The position numbers and the translations under genes were made by a program. The notes beneath the pieces were generated by a model, which was not told the DNA's origin, ran no database searches, and was given only the letters and a program-made list of their open reading frames with translations. A stretch of DNA of 64,000 bases from Ancylobacter radicis. GTDB lineage: Bacteria > Pseudomonadota > Alphaproteobacteria > Rhizobiales > Xanthobacteraceae. The stretch covers positions 1-64,000 of the forward strand of contig NZ_JAHCQH010000020.1 in assembly GCF_018449475.1 (NCBI RefSeq), given 5' to 3'. This document shows positions 53,261 to 63,195 of the stretch, piece after piece. Position 1 is the stretch's first letter. Every line of letters starts with the position of its first letter.

Positions 53261-53353
53261 TTCGAGGCCCGGCGCGGCGCGCCGGGCACCTCAGGATGAC
53301 GGCGGTGGCCCTGGCCCGTCATGCTGAGGAGCGGGACAAGGCCCCGCCTCGAA
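53261..53353. repeat. Composite palindromic intergenic repeat
   Basis: Three nested or adjacent dyads occur: outer TTCGAGGC (53261-53268) with GCCTCGAA (53346-53353); CCCGGCGC/GCGCCGGG just inside the left arm; and CCTCAGGATGACGG (53289-53302) with CCGTCATGCTGAGG (53316-53329), matching at 13 of 14 positions. The CTCAGGATGACGG / CCGTCATGCTGAGG core is a familiar dispersed repeat of Rhizobiales. It sits between the binding-protein and ATPase genes, where it may limit read-through or stabilise the binding-protein mRNA. Confidence 0.75.
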
Positions 53354-53383
53354 GCATGCAAGAGGCCGCCGCCGCCCGTTCGA

Positions 53384-54538
53384 CTAGCCGCGCAGGCGCT
53401 TGGCGCCGTTCATGATGTCGAGCGCCTTGTCGTAATCCGGCACGATGTCGTAGTGCACCGAGCGGTCCATCTCTTCCTGCAGGCTGTCCCACTGGATGGC
53501 GTCCAGCTCGTCCTTGGTGAACAGGTCGAAGCACGCCTTGGTGCCCATCTGCGCGACGGGGTTGAAGGTGCCCTCGGCGAAGGCGACGGTGTGGGCGACG
53601 TCGGGCGCCTGCACGTATTTCAGGAACTCCAGCGCCAGCGGCGAGAGGTTCGGGTTGTTCACCGTCGAGGTGATCTCGATCCAGGCGATGCCGCCCTTGC
53701 CGCCCGGCAGCGGGCCGCGCAGCGGGGTGATGCCGCGCAGGTTCGGATGGCCGTCGGCGCGGGCCGGGGAGACCGAATAGGTGCCGCCGGTCATGTGCAG
53801 ATCGATCTCGCCGGAGATCAGCGCCTGGTTCATCGAGGCGATGTCGCCGATCAGCTTGGCGCCCTTGAAGACGCGCTTGGCGGTCTCCTCGAACTTGGCG
53901 AACTCTTCCGGCGTGTGGCTCTTGAACGGGTCGATGCCGGCGATGATGAAGATGTTGAAGACGTTCCAGTCATCCGACTCGAGAATGCCGTACTTGCCGG
54001 CTAGCGCCGGGTCGTTGAACAGATCCCAGCCGGTGTCCTCGGCGGTCTTGCGGCTGATCTTGTCGGTGTTGACGACGAAGCTGTAGGGCCCGAAACGCTG
54101 GGCCATGCCGACCAGCTCCTTGCCGTCATCGCTCATCGCCCATTTATAGGGCGCCTTGAACTCGGGCAGCATCTTGTCGAAGAAGGGCTCGAATTCGGCC
54201 TTGGGCAGCGGCTTGATCAGCTTCTCGGGAAGCATGACCTTGCGCGCCCAGGGATTGTTCACATTGATCAGATCCCAGGTGTTGATCTCGCCGGCGCGCA
54301 GCCGGTTGATCATGGTGGGATCGTTGGTGAGGCTCTCCGCCTTCACCGTGGCACCCGTCTTGGAGCGGAACGGATCGAGCACCTGCGCGGAGTTGTAGCC
54401 CTCCCAGCACAGGATGTTCAGTTCCTTCTCGCGGGCGGCGAACGCCTTGTTGGCGGAGAGGAACGGACCGGCGGCGGCCAGCGCCCCGAGCCCCGTTCCC
54501 ATGCCCTTGAGCAGCGACCTTCTGGAAATGCCTGACAT
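53384..54538 (-). CDS. Polyamine-type ABC substrate-binding protein (PotD-like), Tat-exported
   Basis: The 384-residue protein begins MSGISRRSLLKGMGTGLGAL, a twin-arginine signal (SRRSLLK) with cleavage after AFA. The mature part starts KELNILCWEGYNSAQVLDPF and carries GEINTWDLINVNNP, typical of PotD-like receptors. Tat export means it folds before secretion, unlike the Sec-type receptor of the first system. AGAGGA lies about six bases before ATG 54538. It is first in the minus-strand operon. Confidence 0.9.
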   Translation of the reverse strand: MSGISRRSLLKGMGTGLGALAAAGPFLSANKAFAAREKELNILCWEGYNSAQVLDPFRSKTGATVKAESLTNDPTMINRLRAGEINTWDLINVNNPWARKVMLPEKLIKPLPKAEFEPFFDKMLPEFKAPYKWAMSDDGKELVGMAQRFGPYSFVVNTDKISRKTAEDTGWDLFNDPALAGKYGILESDDWNVFNIFIIAGIDPFKSHTPEEFAKFEETAKRVFKGAKLIGDIASMNQALISGEIDLHMTGGTYSVSPARADGHPNLRGITPLRGPLPGGKGGIAWIEITSTVNNPNLSPLALEFLKYVQAPDVAHTVAFAEGTFNPVAQMGTKACFDLFTKDELDAIQWDSLQEEMDRSVHYDIVPDYDKALDIMNGAKRLRG

Positions 54539-54639
54539 GTCGACGTCCTCTGGATTGTTGGCGCGGACCGGGTCGCCGCCGCGCGGGAGATGCCACCTCC
54601 GATGGATTGGAATGTGGCACTTATGTTGGACTGTGTGTG

Positions 54640-54656
54640 ATCCTAAACATTTGGAT
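54640..54656. promoter_or_regulatory. Candidate operator between the second ABC operon and the SDR gene
   Basis: ATCCTAA-ACA-TTTGGAT is a dyad matching at six of seven positions, about 100 bases before the binding-protein start on the minus strand. The operon encodes a DeoR repressor, for which this is the best visible site. It lies in a visibly AT-richer stretch. Confidence 0.4.
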
Positions 54657-54795
54657 TTGGGCTTTACAACACCATTTTTGCAGCGCAACCTGATGAAAAG
54701 GGAGGCAGCCTAATCTTTGACCAAGCGGAAACCCGCCGCGTGGGTCGGCTGCCAGCGCCCTGCCGCACAACAAAATCCAGAGGGCCTGTCGGACC

Positions 54796-55575
54796 ATGTT
54801 CACGTCGCTTGAGGGAAAGACCGTCATTGTCACCGGCGCCAGCAAGGGCATCGGCCGGGGGATCGCGCTGCGCTTCGGCCAGGCCGGCCTCAATGTGCTG
54901 GTGGTGAGCCGCAGGCTTGAGGAGGCCGAGAAGGTCGCCGCTGAGATCGGCCCGCGCGCCTCCGCCTTCGCCGCCGACGTGACCAAGACCGCCGACACCC
55001 TTGCCATGGCGCAGGCCGCGCTCGACCGCTACGGCGCGATCGACGTGCTGTGCGCCAATGCCGGCATCTTCCCGGCGGCCAAGCTCGGCGACATGACGGA
55101 GGATGATTTCGACCTCGTCATGGACACCAATCTCAAGGGCACGTTCCTGTCGGTCTCGGCCGTGCTGCCGGCGATGAAGGCGGCCAAGAAGGGCCGCATC
55201 GTCATCACTTCCTCGATCACCGGGCCGATCACCGGCTTTCCCGGCTGGACCCATTACGGCGCCTCCAAGGCCGGGCAGATGGGCTTCATGCGCACGGCGG
55301 CGATCGAGCTGGCGCCGTGGAACATCACGGTCAACGCGGTGATGCCGGGCAACATCCTGACCGAGGGTATGGAAGGGATGGGCGAGGCCTATATCGCCTC
55401 CACCGCCGCCTGCGTGCCGATGAAGAAGCTCGGCAGCGTGTTCGACATCGCCAACACCGCGCTGTTCTTCGCCAGCGAGGAGGCCGGCTACATCACCGGC
55501 CAGGGCATGGTGATCGATGGCGGGCAGGTGCTGCCGGAATCGCCGATGGCGCTGGACGAGATGGGCGCGGCCTGA
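54796..55575 (+). CDS. Short-chain dehydrogenase/reductase (FabG-like)
   Basis: The 259-residue SDR has the cofactor motif TGASKGIGRG, the NAG motif (CANAGIF), active-site serine in TSSITGP and YGASK catalytic pair. It reduces or oxidises a carbonyl/alcohol with NAD(P)H. Divergence from the second polyamine-type operon, with a shared control region, suggests a role in the same catabolic route, though FabG-like SDRs are too varied to assign a substrate. Confidence 0.88.
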   Translation: MFTSLEGKTVIVTGASKGIGRGIALRFGQAGLNVLVVSRRLEEAEKVAAEIGPRASAFAADVTKTADTLAMAQAALDRYGAIDVLCANAGIFPAAKLGDMTEDDFDLVMDTNLKGTFLSVSAVLPAMKAAKKGRIVITSSITGPITGFPGWTHYGASKAGQMGFMRTAAIELAPWNITVNAVMPGNILTEGMEGMGEAYIASTAACVPMKKLGSVFDIANTALFFASEEAGYITGQGMVIDGGQVLPESPMALDEMGAA

Positions 55576-55675
55576 ACGTACTTTTCCTGAACGTGCTTTT
55601 CTTGCCTTGCAGACGGGCTTGAGGGTCAGGCGGCTTGACTTGGCCCGCGCCCGGCGTGCTGATGCACAGGCACAT

Positions 55676-55855
55676 GGTGTCCGGCCGAGGCGACTCGGCC
55701 GGATGAAACGGGAACGGGGAGAGGGCGTAAGCCCGAAGCCCCGACCGCCCCCGCGACTGTGAGCGGCGAGCGCCTTCCATCACGCCACTGGACCTCCGAA
55801 AGGGGAGCCGGGAAGGCGGAAGTTATGCTGTGACCCGCGAGTCAGGAGACCGGCC
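55676..55855 (+). promoter_or_regulatory. Cobalamin riboswitch
   Basis: The core elements are in order: GATGAAACGGGAA, then GCGACTGTGAGCGG, the B12 box GCCACTGGA near 55782-55790, the GGGAAGGCGG segment and TGACCCGCGAGTCAGGAGACCGGCC. Adenosylcobalamin binding to this element represses downstream genes. It lies about 55 bases before cbiM, implying repression of corrinoid or cobalt uptake when B12 is sufficient. Confidence 0.92.
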
Positions 55856-55908
55856 ATGCGCATTGGTCCACACTCAGGCCGTCGGGTGAGACGGCACAGG
55901 AGACGCAT

Positions 55909-56586
55909 ATGCATATCGAACCCGGCCTCGTCGCCGAAGGAAAGATCTGGCTCAGCTACGTGACCGCCGCCGGCGCGGGCGGCTACACCCTGAAGCTCGC
56001 GGCCGATGCCGTGCGCGAGCGGGGCGTTGTCTCGCTCATCGTCCGCAGCGTGATGACCACGGCGCTGGTCTTCGCCTTTTTCGAGCTTCTGCCGCACCAT
56101 CCGGTCGGTGTCTCCGAGGTCCATCTGATCCTCGGCTCGACACTGTTCCTGATCTTCGGCGTCGCCCCGGCCGCCATCGGCCTTGCCGCCGGCCTGCTGA
56201 TCCAGGGCGTGTTCTTCGCGCCCTTCGACCTGCCGCAATACGGCATGAACGTCACCACCCTGCTGGTGCCGCTGTTCGCGCTGATGGCGCTGGCCAAGCA
56301 GGTCGTCGCGCCCAACACTCCCTATGTGGAGCTGAAGTACCGGCAGGCGCTGGCGCTTTCGACCACCTATCAGGCCGGCATCGTGGTGTGGGTCGCTTTC
56401 TGGGCGTTTTACGGCCACGGCTTCACGGTCGAGAACGGCGCGTCCATCGCCTCCTTCGGCGCGGCCTATATGCTGGTCATCATCGTCGAGCCGCTGGTCG
56501 ACCTCGCCGTGCTCGCCGCCGCCAAGGCACTGAACGGCCTGCGCGGCACGCCGGTGGTCGAGCGGCGGCTGTTCGAGGCCGCCTGA
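55909..56586 (+). CDS. cbiM: CbiM-type energy-coupling factor permease (cobalt transport)
   Basis: The 225-residue membrane protein begins MHIEPGLV, the conserved metal-binding N-terminus of CbiM/NikM, and has six or seven hydrophobic segments. CbiM is the substrate-binding component of ECF cobalt importers, usually encoded with CbiN, CbiQ and CbiO. None of these follows here, so it is a solitary CbiM. Its control by a cobalamin riboswitch supports cobalt or a B12 precursor as cargo. A terminator follows directly. Confidence 0.82.
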   Translation: MHIEPGLVAEGKIWLSYVTAAGAGGYTLKLAADAVRERGVVSLIVRSVMTTALVFAFFELLPHHPVGVSEVHLILGSTLFLIFGVAPAAIGLAAGLLIQGVFFAPFDLPQYGMNVTTLLVPLFALMALAKQVVAPNTPYVELKYRQALALSTTYQAGIVVWVAFWAFYGHGFTVENGASIASFGAAYMLVIIVEPLVDLAVLAAAKALNGLRGTPVVERRLFEAA

Positions 56587-56606
56587 TCCCGCGCCTTTCC
56601 AACAGG

Positions 56607-56638
56607 GCCCGTCCGGCATCCGCCGGGCGGGCCTTTTT
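56607..56638 (+). terminator. Rho-independent terminator after cbiM
   Basis: GCCCGTCCGGC (56607-56617) pairs with GCCGGGCGGGC (56622-56632), with one G-T pair and a four-base loop, followed by C and five T residues. This closes a riboswitch-cbiM single-gene unit. Confidence 0.88.
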
Positions 56639-56749
56639 CGTTGAGGCGGCGCCGTGCGCGTCCGTCACCCTTGCGAAACACCTGTCCGCGCATGATAGCG
56701 TCGCCGCCCTGCGGGACGGGTGGTCGCGTGGCGTGACAATGAGGGTGCG

Positions 56750-57979
56750 ATGTCGTGGGTGGTTCGCCGTCTGGCCGCAGCAGGGGTGCTGCTGGCCATC
56801 ATCGCCCTCGCGGGTTTTCCGGCCCGTGCCGCCAGCCCGGAGGGTGTGATGCAGCTATCCCCGACGGTGAGCTATGAACTGATCGGGCGCTGGGATGCCG
56901 ACCAGCTCAACGCCATTCTCACCAGCAAGACGCCAGCCTTCTTCGGCGTGAGCGTGACCTATACGCCGGCGCGCAACGCCGTGCGGCTCTACCGCGTGAC
57001 CTATGGCTCGGTGGTGCCGGAACAGGGCAACCGTCCCATTATCGCCACGGGGCTGCTCGCCATCCCCGATACCGGTGCGCTATCGTTCCCGCTGCTGTCC
57101 TATCAGCACGGCACGGTCTACGGGAAAAAGCAGGTACCTTCCTTCCCGGACCAGTCGCCGGAGACCCAGATCGCCCTCGCCCAGTTCGCCGGGCAGGGCT
57201 ATGTGGTGATCGGCGCCGATTATTTCGGCATGGGCGAGACCAGCGAGCCCGAGGGCTACCTCGTCAAGGCCAGCCACCAGCAGGCGACCTATGACATGCT
57301 GATCGCCAGCCGGGCGGTGCTGGCTCAGATGAAGATCGCCACGCCCAAGCTGTTCCTCGGCGGCTGGTCGCAGGGCGGCTTCGTCACCATGGCGATGCTG
57401 GAGAAGCTGGAGGAAACCGGCGTCAGCGTCGACGGCGCGGCGACCGCCAGCGGGCCCTTCGACGGCTATATGACGATGAGCGGGTTTCTCGACTTTCCCC
57501 GCCCGAACGATGCCGACTGGATCTCCACGCTGTTCATCCTGACCGCCTTCTCGTTCGAGAATTATTACGGCGTGCCCGGTCTCGCGCGTTCGCTGATCAA
57601 TGACGAATATTACGAGCTGTGCCGCAAGGCCTATGCCCGCGAGCCCTATGATGCGGCGCTGATCCCCACCGATCTGCGCACGCTGATACGGGCCGAGTAT
57701 TTCGATGCGCGCTTCTTCCGCGCCTCGGCCTATGGCCGCATCCTGCTCAATCAGACGCAGGCCTATCGCTGGATCATCCGCAGCCCGGTGCGCAATTATT
57801 ACGGCGAGGCCGACGAGGCGATCACGCCCGGCCTCGGGCAATTGGCCATGACCTATCAGCGGGCCATCGGCGCCGGCAACATGCAGGTCGAGGCGATCTC
57901 GACCGGCCCGACCAGCCATCGCGGCACCTACGCTACCGCCGTGCCGCTGTGGAAAGTCTGGTTCGACGGCAAGCAGTAG
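56750..57979 (+). CDS. Secreted alpha/beta-hydrolase (lipase-like)
   Basis: The 409-residue protein has a Sec signal peptide (VRRLAAAGVLLAIIALAGF, cleavage after ARA). The alpha/beta-hydrolase nucleophile elbow GGWSQGG has Ser207, and ADEAITP and TSHRGTYATA near the end likely supply Asp and His. The layout resembles secretory lipase (LIP) family proteins. ATG 56750 is preceded by GAGGGTG. It would hydrolyse an ester in the periplasm or medium; substrate unknown. Confidence 0.8.
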   Translation: MSWVVRRLAAAGVLLAIIALAGFPARAASPEGVMQLSPTVSYELIGRWDADQLNAILTSKTPAFFGVSVTYTPARNAVRLYRVTYGSVVPEQGNRPIIATGLLAIPDTGALSFPLLSYQHGTVYGKKQVPSFPDQSPETQIALAQFAGQGYVVIGADYFGMGETSEPEGYLVKASHQQATYDMLIASRAVLAQMKIATPKLFLGGWSQGGFVTMAMLEKLEETGVSVDGAATASGPFDGYMTMSGFLDFPRPNDADWISTLFILTAFSFENYYGVPGLARSLINDEYYELCRKAYAREPYDAALIPTDLRTLIRAEYFDARFFRASAYGRILLNQTQAYRWIIRSPVRNYYGEADEAITPGLGQLAMTYQRAIGAGNMQVEAISTGPTSHRGTYATAVPLWKVWFDGKQ

Positions 57980-57985
57980 TGCCAC

Positions 57986-58017
57986 CGCCCCGCGCAGGGC
58001 TGACCCTGTGCGGGGCG
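57986..58017. terminator. Strong hairpin between convergent hydrolase and chemoreceptor genes
   Basis: CGCCCCGCGCAGGG (57986-57999) pairs with CCCTGTGCGGGGCG (58004-58017) over a four-base loop, with one G-T pair. There is no T-run on either side, but the position between convergent genes suggests a bidirectional stop. Confidence 0.6.
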
Positions 58018-58032
58018 AGGGGCCTGCACCTA

Positions 58033-59511
58033 TCAGCGCGCCAGCAGGACGCGGACTTCCTCGCGGAGCTGGTCGCCGACGCTGGTCAGCGAGTTGGAGA
58101 CCCGGCGGACATCGCCGGCGGCGCCGCGGATCTGGCTGACGACCCCGCTCACGCTGTTCATGCTCTGGCTCACCGAGCCATTGGTCGCGCTCTGCTCCTC
58201 GACCGCCGCCGAGAGGGTGGCGAAGACGTCGCGCACGGTGCTGACATTGTCGGTGATTTCCTCGACCGCACGGGCCGCGTTGCTGCTCGCGCGCTGGACG
58301 TTCTCGACCTGGGTGCTGATTTCCTTCGTGGCGTTGGCGGTCTGCATCGCCAGTTCCTTCACCTCGGAGGCGACCACGGCGAAGCCCCGGCCGGCCTCGC
58401 CGACACGCGCCGCCTCAATGGCGGCGTTGAGCGCCAGCAGGTTGGTCTGGGAGGCGATGCGCTCGATCAGCGAGGACACGTTGCCGATGCGCTCGACGCT
58501 CTCCACCAGCCCGCTGACCAGCCCGTTGGCGGCCGCGGCGCGATCGGCGGCCTGACCGGCCATCTGGGTGGCGTTGCTGATCTGCTTGCTCACATCGGCA
58601 AAGGAGACCGACATCTCCACCGCGGCGGCGGCGACCGAGGACGACATGTCCTCGCTCTGCGCGGTGAGGGTGGTGAGCTGGTCGCTCGCCTGCCCCATGG
58701 CCAGCGAGGAGGCCCCGAGTTGGTCGACGGCGGCGGTGACATTGGTGGCGACATTGACCGCATCGGTCACGACCGCCCAGGTCAGCATCGGTCCTTCATA
58801 GGCGCCGTCCGGGCCCATCAGCGCGGACACGTTGAGGTCCAGCGTCTCCGGCCCGACCTTGATGCGCGCCCGATGCGGCAGGTTCGACGCATCGGCGAGC
58901 ATGCGGCGCTGCATCTCCGGCTTCTTGTGGAAGACGTCGATGGAGGAGCCGACAAGCTCGGACGCCTTGATCGGCAGGAACTGCTCGATGCGGCGGAGCG
59001 TGTCGATGCTGGTCTTGTTGGCGTAGTCGATGGTGAAGCCGTCGAGCGCGCAGGTCATCACGTTGATCGGCATCTGCTCGACCATCTGCAGCAGCCGGCG
59101 ATAGCTGTGCTGCGCCGCCATGGCGGCGGTCTCGACGCTCAGCACGACCTGAAGCAGTTCATGCGAGGCGTTCTTGCCCTTCACCGCGTCGATACGCAGC
59201 CGGATCTTCTCGCCACCGAGATCGACGACCTCGTCGAGCGGCAGGTTCTGCGGCCGGCCGAGGCGTCGGCCATCAGGACCGAGATCGAGGTTGAAGATCG
59301 ACAGGCTCGACCCGACGAGGGCGTTGAGCGGGACCGGCAGGGCTGCGTGGATCGTGCCGAGCACCTCCAGCGCATATGAATTGACGTAGTCGATCGTCGC
59401 CTTGCCCGCGTCGCACATCAGCACGGCGGCCGGCAGCTCGTTGAGCAGGGCAGTATCGAACGCGCGCCAGCGCGAACGCTGACCCAAAGAGTGAAGGGAG
59501 GCAGGGCGCAT
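58033..59511 (-). CDS. Soluble methyl-accepting chemotaxis protein with two PAS-like domains
   Basis: The 492-residue protein has no membrane segment. Residues about 15-115 and 125-235 are two related PAS-like modules (each ending near [14 protein letters not shown] or [14 protein letters not shown]). A chemoreceptor signalling domain follows with the hairpin tip [39 protein letters not shown]. It would sense an intracellular cue (redox, light or metabolite) and signal to CheA. The start ATG 59511 has GGAG about seven bases upstream. Confidence 0.88.
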   Translation of the reverse strand: MRPASLHSLGQRSRWRAFDTALLNELPAAVLMCDAGKATIDYVNSYALEVLGTIHAALPVPLNALVGSSLSIFNLDLGPDGRRLGRPQNLPLDEVVDLGGEKIRLRIDAVKGKNASHELLQVVLSVETAAMAAQHSYRRLLQMVEQMPINVMTCALDGFTIDYANKTSIDTLRRIEQFLPIKASELVGSSIDVFHKKPEMQRRMLADASNLPHRARIKVGPETLDLNVSALMGPDGAYEGPMLTWAVVTDAVNVATNVTAAVDQLGASSLAMGQASDQLTTLTAQSEDMSSSVAAAAVEMSVSFADVSKQISNATQMAGQAADRAAAANGLVSGLVESVERIGNVSSLIERIASQTNLLALNAAIEAARVGEAGRGFAVVASEVKELAMQTANATKEISTQVENVQRASSNAARAVEEITDNVSTVRDVFATLSAAVEEQSATNGSVSQSMNSVSGVVSQIRGAAGDVRRVSNSLTSVGDQLREEVRVLLAR

Positions 59512-59808
59512 AGAAGTCTCCGCTGGCGCTTACATCCGTCTGGCAAGACGCACTCTGGGGTAGCCACGGAAGCTTGCCCGGAGCTAGCGAGACCTTTTGC
59601 CCCATAATGTTACCGAAATAACGAAGCGTAAGATCAATAATGCTTTTTATACGGGTAATTACGTAGCGAATGTATCTTGAAAAAATATCTGGGCACCGAA
59701 GTAAAATTTGTTCCACGTCTGCGTAAAAATAAGAATGTTGACGATTGGCGTGCCGGATTATTTTCTGTCACCGGCCGAAGCGCCGTTTCGCGACAGGAGA
59801 CCCACGCT
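59512..59808. other. AT-rich divergent intergenic region
   Basis: No gene is supported. The middle (about 59590-59770) is much richer in A and T than the rest of the window and contains GTAATTAC (palindrome) and a TTGACG...TATTTT pair. Nearer the chemoreceptor gene, GGCAAG and CTTGCC can enclose a loop with GGGTAGCCACGG, so its leader may be structured. No known riboswitch class was recognised. Confidence 0.4.
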
Positions 59809-60183
59809 ATGACTGAGCCAGGTGTACCGATCGTGCCGCGCGAATGGGGTGACGAAGGGCAGGGCGTGGCCGCGCCGGCCAAGCCTGCCGCCGCAGCCAC
59901 GGCACAGGATACGTGCCCCTATTACATTCTCTATTATGCCGAGGCGTCCAATACGGGCGTCATGGGGCCGATGAAGCGGGCGCGCTATGGCACGGTCTGG
60001 GAGGCCGCCGAGCGCGCGATGGAAATGCGCCGCCTCGGCGCCGAGCGCCCGGTCGAGATACGCGATCCGCAGGACCGCCTCATCACCTGCGAATTGATGG
60101 GCTGGAAGCTGCCGTCGCTGGTTCGTCCCGAGCCCGCCCGCCGCCCGTCTCCGCCGGCCGGGCCCACGGCCCGCATCGCCTGA
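59809..60183 (+). CDS. Small conserved-looking protein of unknown function
   Basis: The 124-residue protein has a flexible, alanine/proline-rich head (about 1-38). A compact domain of about 65 residues follows (CPYYILYYAEASNTGVMGPMKRARYGTVWEAAERAMEMR, then VEIRDPQDRLITCELMGWKLP), and then a proline-rich tail. No signal peptide or membrane span is present. ATG 59809 is chosen for AGGAGA about nine bases upstream; the frame is open to a TTG at 59677 but without a site there. Function is not recognised. Confidence 0.6.
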   Translation: MTEPGVPIVPREWGDEGQGVAAPAKPAAAATAQDTCPYYILYYAEASNTGVMGPMKRARYGTVWEAAERAMEMRRLGAERPVEIRDPQDRLITCELMGWKLPSLVRPEPARRPSPPAGPTARIA

Positions 60184-60408
60184 GAGCCGCCCGTCGCCTG
60201 TTTCCAGCCGCTGGCCGGGAACGACACTTCAACGGGCCTCGACCTTTGACGCCCGCGTGGCCGCTGAATGCGGCCGCGCGGGTTTTACGCGCGGGTTTTA
60301 ATTGCGTGAGACCATGGTCTATCTTGTCGAAAGTAGCACATGGGGCGATTGCAGCGCCCTGCCTGCGCAAAACGACAAAAGTCGGCGCACTACCAAGGGG
60401 GACGTCGC

Positions 60409-60948
60409 ATGGGGGCTCTGCTCGCCTTCAGCCGGGGAATCGACTGGCTGAACGAGAGGTTCGGCCGCATCGCGGATTGGTGCGTGCTGATCGCCTGCCT
60501 GATCAGCGCCGGCAACGCGACCGTGCGCTACCTGCTGAGCTACAGCACCAACGGTCTGCTGGAAATCCAGTGGTACCTGTTCGGCGCCCTGGTCCTGCTC
60601 GGCGCGCCCTATACGCTGCAGCGCAACGAACATGTGCGGGTCGATCTCGTCTATATGGCGCTCAGCCCGCGCGGGCGGCTCTGGGTCGATACCATCGGTT
60701 TCCTCGTCATTCTCATCCCCGCCGGCATCTATCTGACATTGCTGAGCTTCCCGTTCTTCTGGATGTCCTTCGTCTCCGACGAGGTGTCGCAGAACGCGGG
60801 AGGGCTGATCCTATGGCCCGCCAAGCTGCTGCTGCCTTTGGGCTTCGCGCTGCTGACGCTGCAGGGCGTCTCCGAACTGATCAAGCGGATTGCCGGCCTG
60901 TCCGGCGTGATCGAGGTCGAGACGACCTACGAGAAACCGCTGCAGTAG
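60409..60948 (+). CDS. TRAP transporter small permease (DctQ-like)
   Basis: The 179-residue protein has four predicted membrane helices with RFGRIADWCVLIACLISAGNATVRYL and EIQWYLFGALVLLGAPYTLQRNEHVRVDLVY, typical of DctQ subunits of the larger mannitol/chloroaromatic-type TRAP systems. With the DctM-like protein it forms the sodium- or proton-driven transport unit. AAGGGGGA precedes ATG 60409. No periplasmic binding protein gene lies beside it. Confidence 0.88.
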   Translation: MGALLAFSRGIDWLNERFGRIADWCVLIACLISAGNATVRYLLSYSTNGLLEIQWYLFGALVLLGAPYTLQRNEHVRVDLVYMALSPRGRLWVDTIGFLVILIPAGIYLTLLSFPFFWMSFVSDEVSQNAGGLILWPAKLLLPLGFALLTLQGVSELIKRIAGLSGVIEVETTYEKPLQ

Positions 60949-61005
60949 CGCCCCGCCGCGCCACTTTCGCCCAGAACCCCTGACACCGCGACCGACGAGC
61001 CCCCC

Positions 61006-62418
<1,413 letters not shown>

Positions 62419-62425
62419 GGCGCGC

Positions 62426-62947
62426 TCAGAACTGCGGACGGGCGACGGGCCGCGCGCCGCGCACGGCGAGGGCGCCGGCCAGCACGAAGATCGCGAACAC
62501 GACCAGTTGGGCGATGGCGAAGGGCGGCTCGGACTGGGTCGGCGCCAGCGCCTTCAGGGCAGGGACCTTGGCAAAGGCCTGGGCAACGGCGACGAAGACG
62601 AGAAGCCAGAGGCTGATGACCGCCCCGACCGCATAGACCCATCCCCAGTGTCCCGCGCGCTGCAAGGGGTAGCGGGCGACCAGCGTCACTGCCAGCACGA
62701 CCAGCGCGACGATGCCGACAATGTGCGAGGGGAGCAGGCCGCTGAAGGGAAAGCCGAACCCGGTGGCGCTGGTCAGGACCGCCGTGGCGAGGAAGATCGC
62801 CGTCCAGGCCGGCCGCTCGCGGCGCGCGAGCAGATCCAGCACCACCACGAACCCGGTGGCGAGGGCGATCAGGCTTAGCCAGGTATGAAATCCGGTCCAG
62901 CTGGTCGGGTCGAAGATGGTCATGGCGGACATGGTCGTGGCGGGCAT
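62426..62947 (-). CDS. Small polytopic membrane protein of unknown function
   Basis: The 173-residue protein has four predicted spans (FHTWLSLIALATGFVVVLDLL; AWTAIFLATAVLTSATGF; HIVGIVALVVLAVTLVA; WGWVYAVGAVISLWLLVFVAVAQAF) and a further hydrophobic tail. Similar membrane proteins occur in Rhizobiales with no assigned role. ATG 62947 has GGGGAG eight bases upstream; an ATG 24 bases earlier is less likely. It is convergent with the TRAP genes and divergent from the MFS gene. Confidence 0.7.
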   Translation of the reverse strand: MPATTMSAMTIFDPTSWTGFHTWLSLIALATGFVVVLDLLARRERPAWTAIFLATAVLTSATGFGFPFSGLLPSHIVGIVALVVLAVTLVARYPLQRAGHWGWVYAVGAVISLWLLVFVAVAQAFAKVPALKALAPTQSEPPFAIAQLVVFAIFVLAGALAVRGARPVARPQF

Positions 62948-63195
62948 GGCACGCTCCCCTGTTGGCCCCACGCGCTTCGCCCCGGCGGGAAGCGCCGCCG
63001 CGCGGGGTGACAGGTTTCCGCGCGACGTTTCATGATAACGGTCATTTTAAATTCGACCAGCCGCCGGAGCCATATTCGGACACGCGAATCCGCTGCGCCT
63101 GTGTCTTTCGGCCCATTGGGCGACCGGCGATTCTGCGCCATAAGGCGGGCCTTGTGCGGCCCGCGTGCCGTCGCCTTGCAGAATACGGACCCGCC

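Noticed and set aside
54612..54627. Sigma-54 promoter upstream of the SDR gene
   Set aside because: TGGCAC is present but the -12 element reads TTGG instead of TTGC, and the distance to the start codon is about 170 bases; listed only as a weak possibility.
59520..59600. c-di-GMP (GEMM) riboswitch upstream of the chemoreceptor
   Set aside because: A GGTAGCC-like segment is present, but the conserved GACGCAAAGCC core and tetraloop receptor are not, and the partial match is on the strand opposite to the gene.
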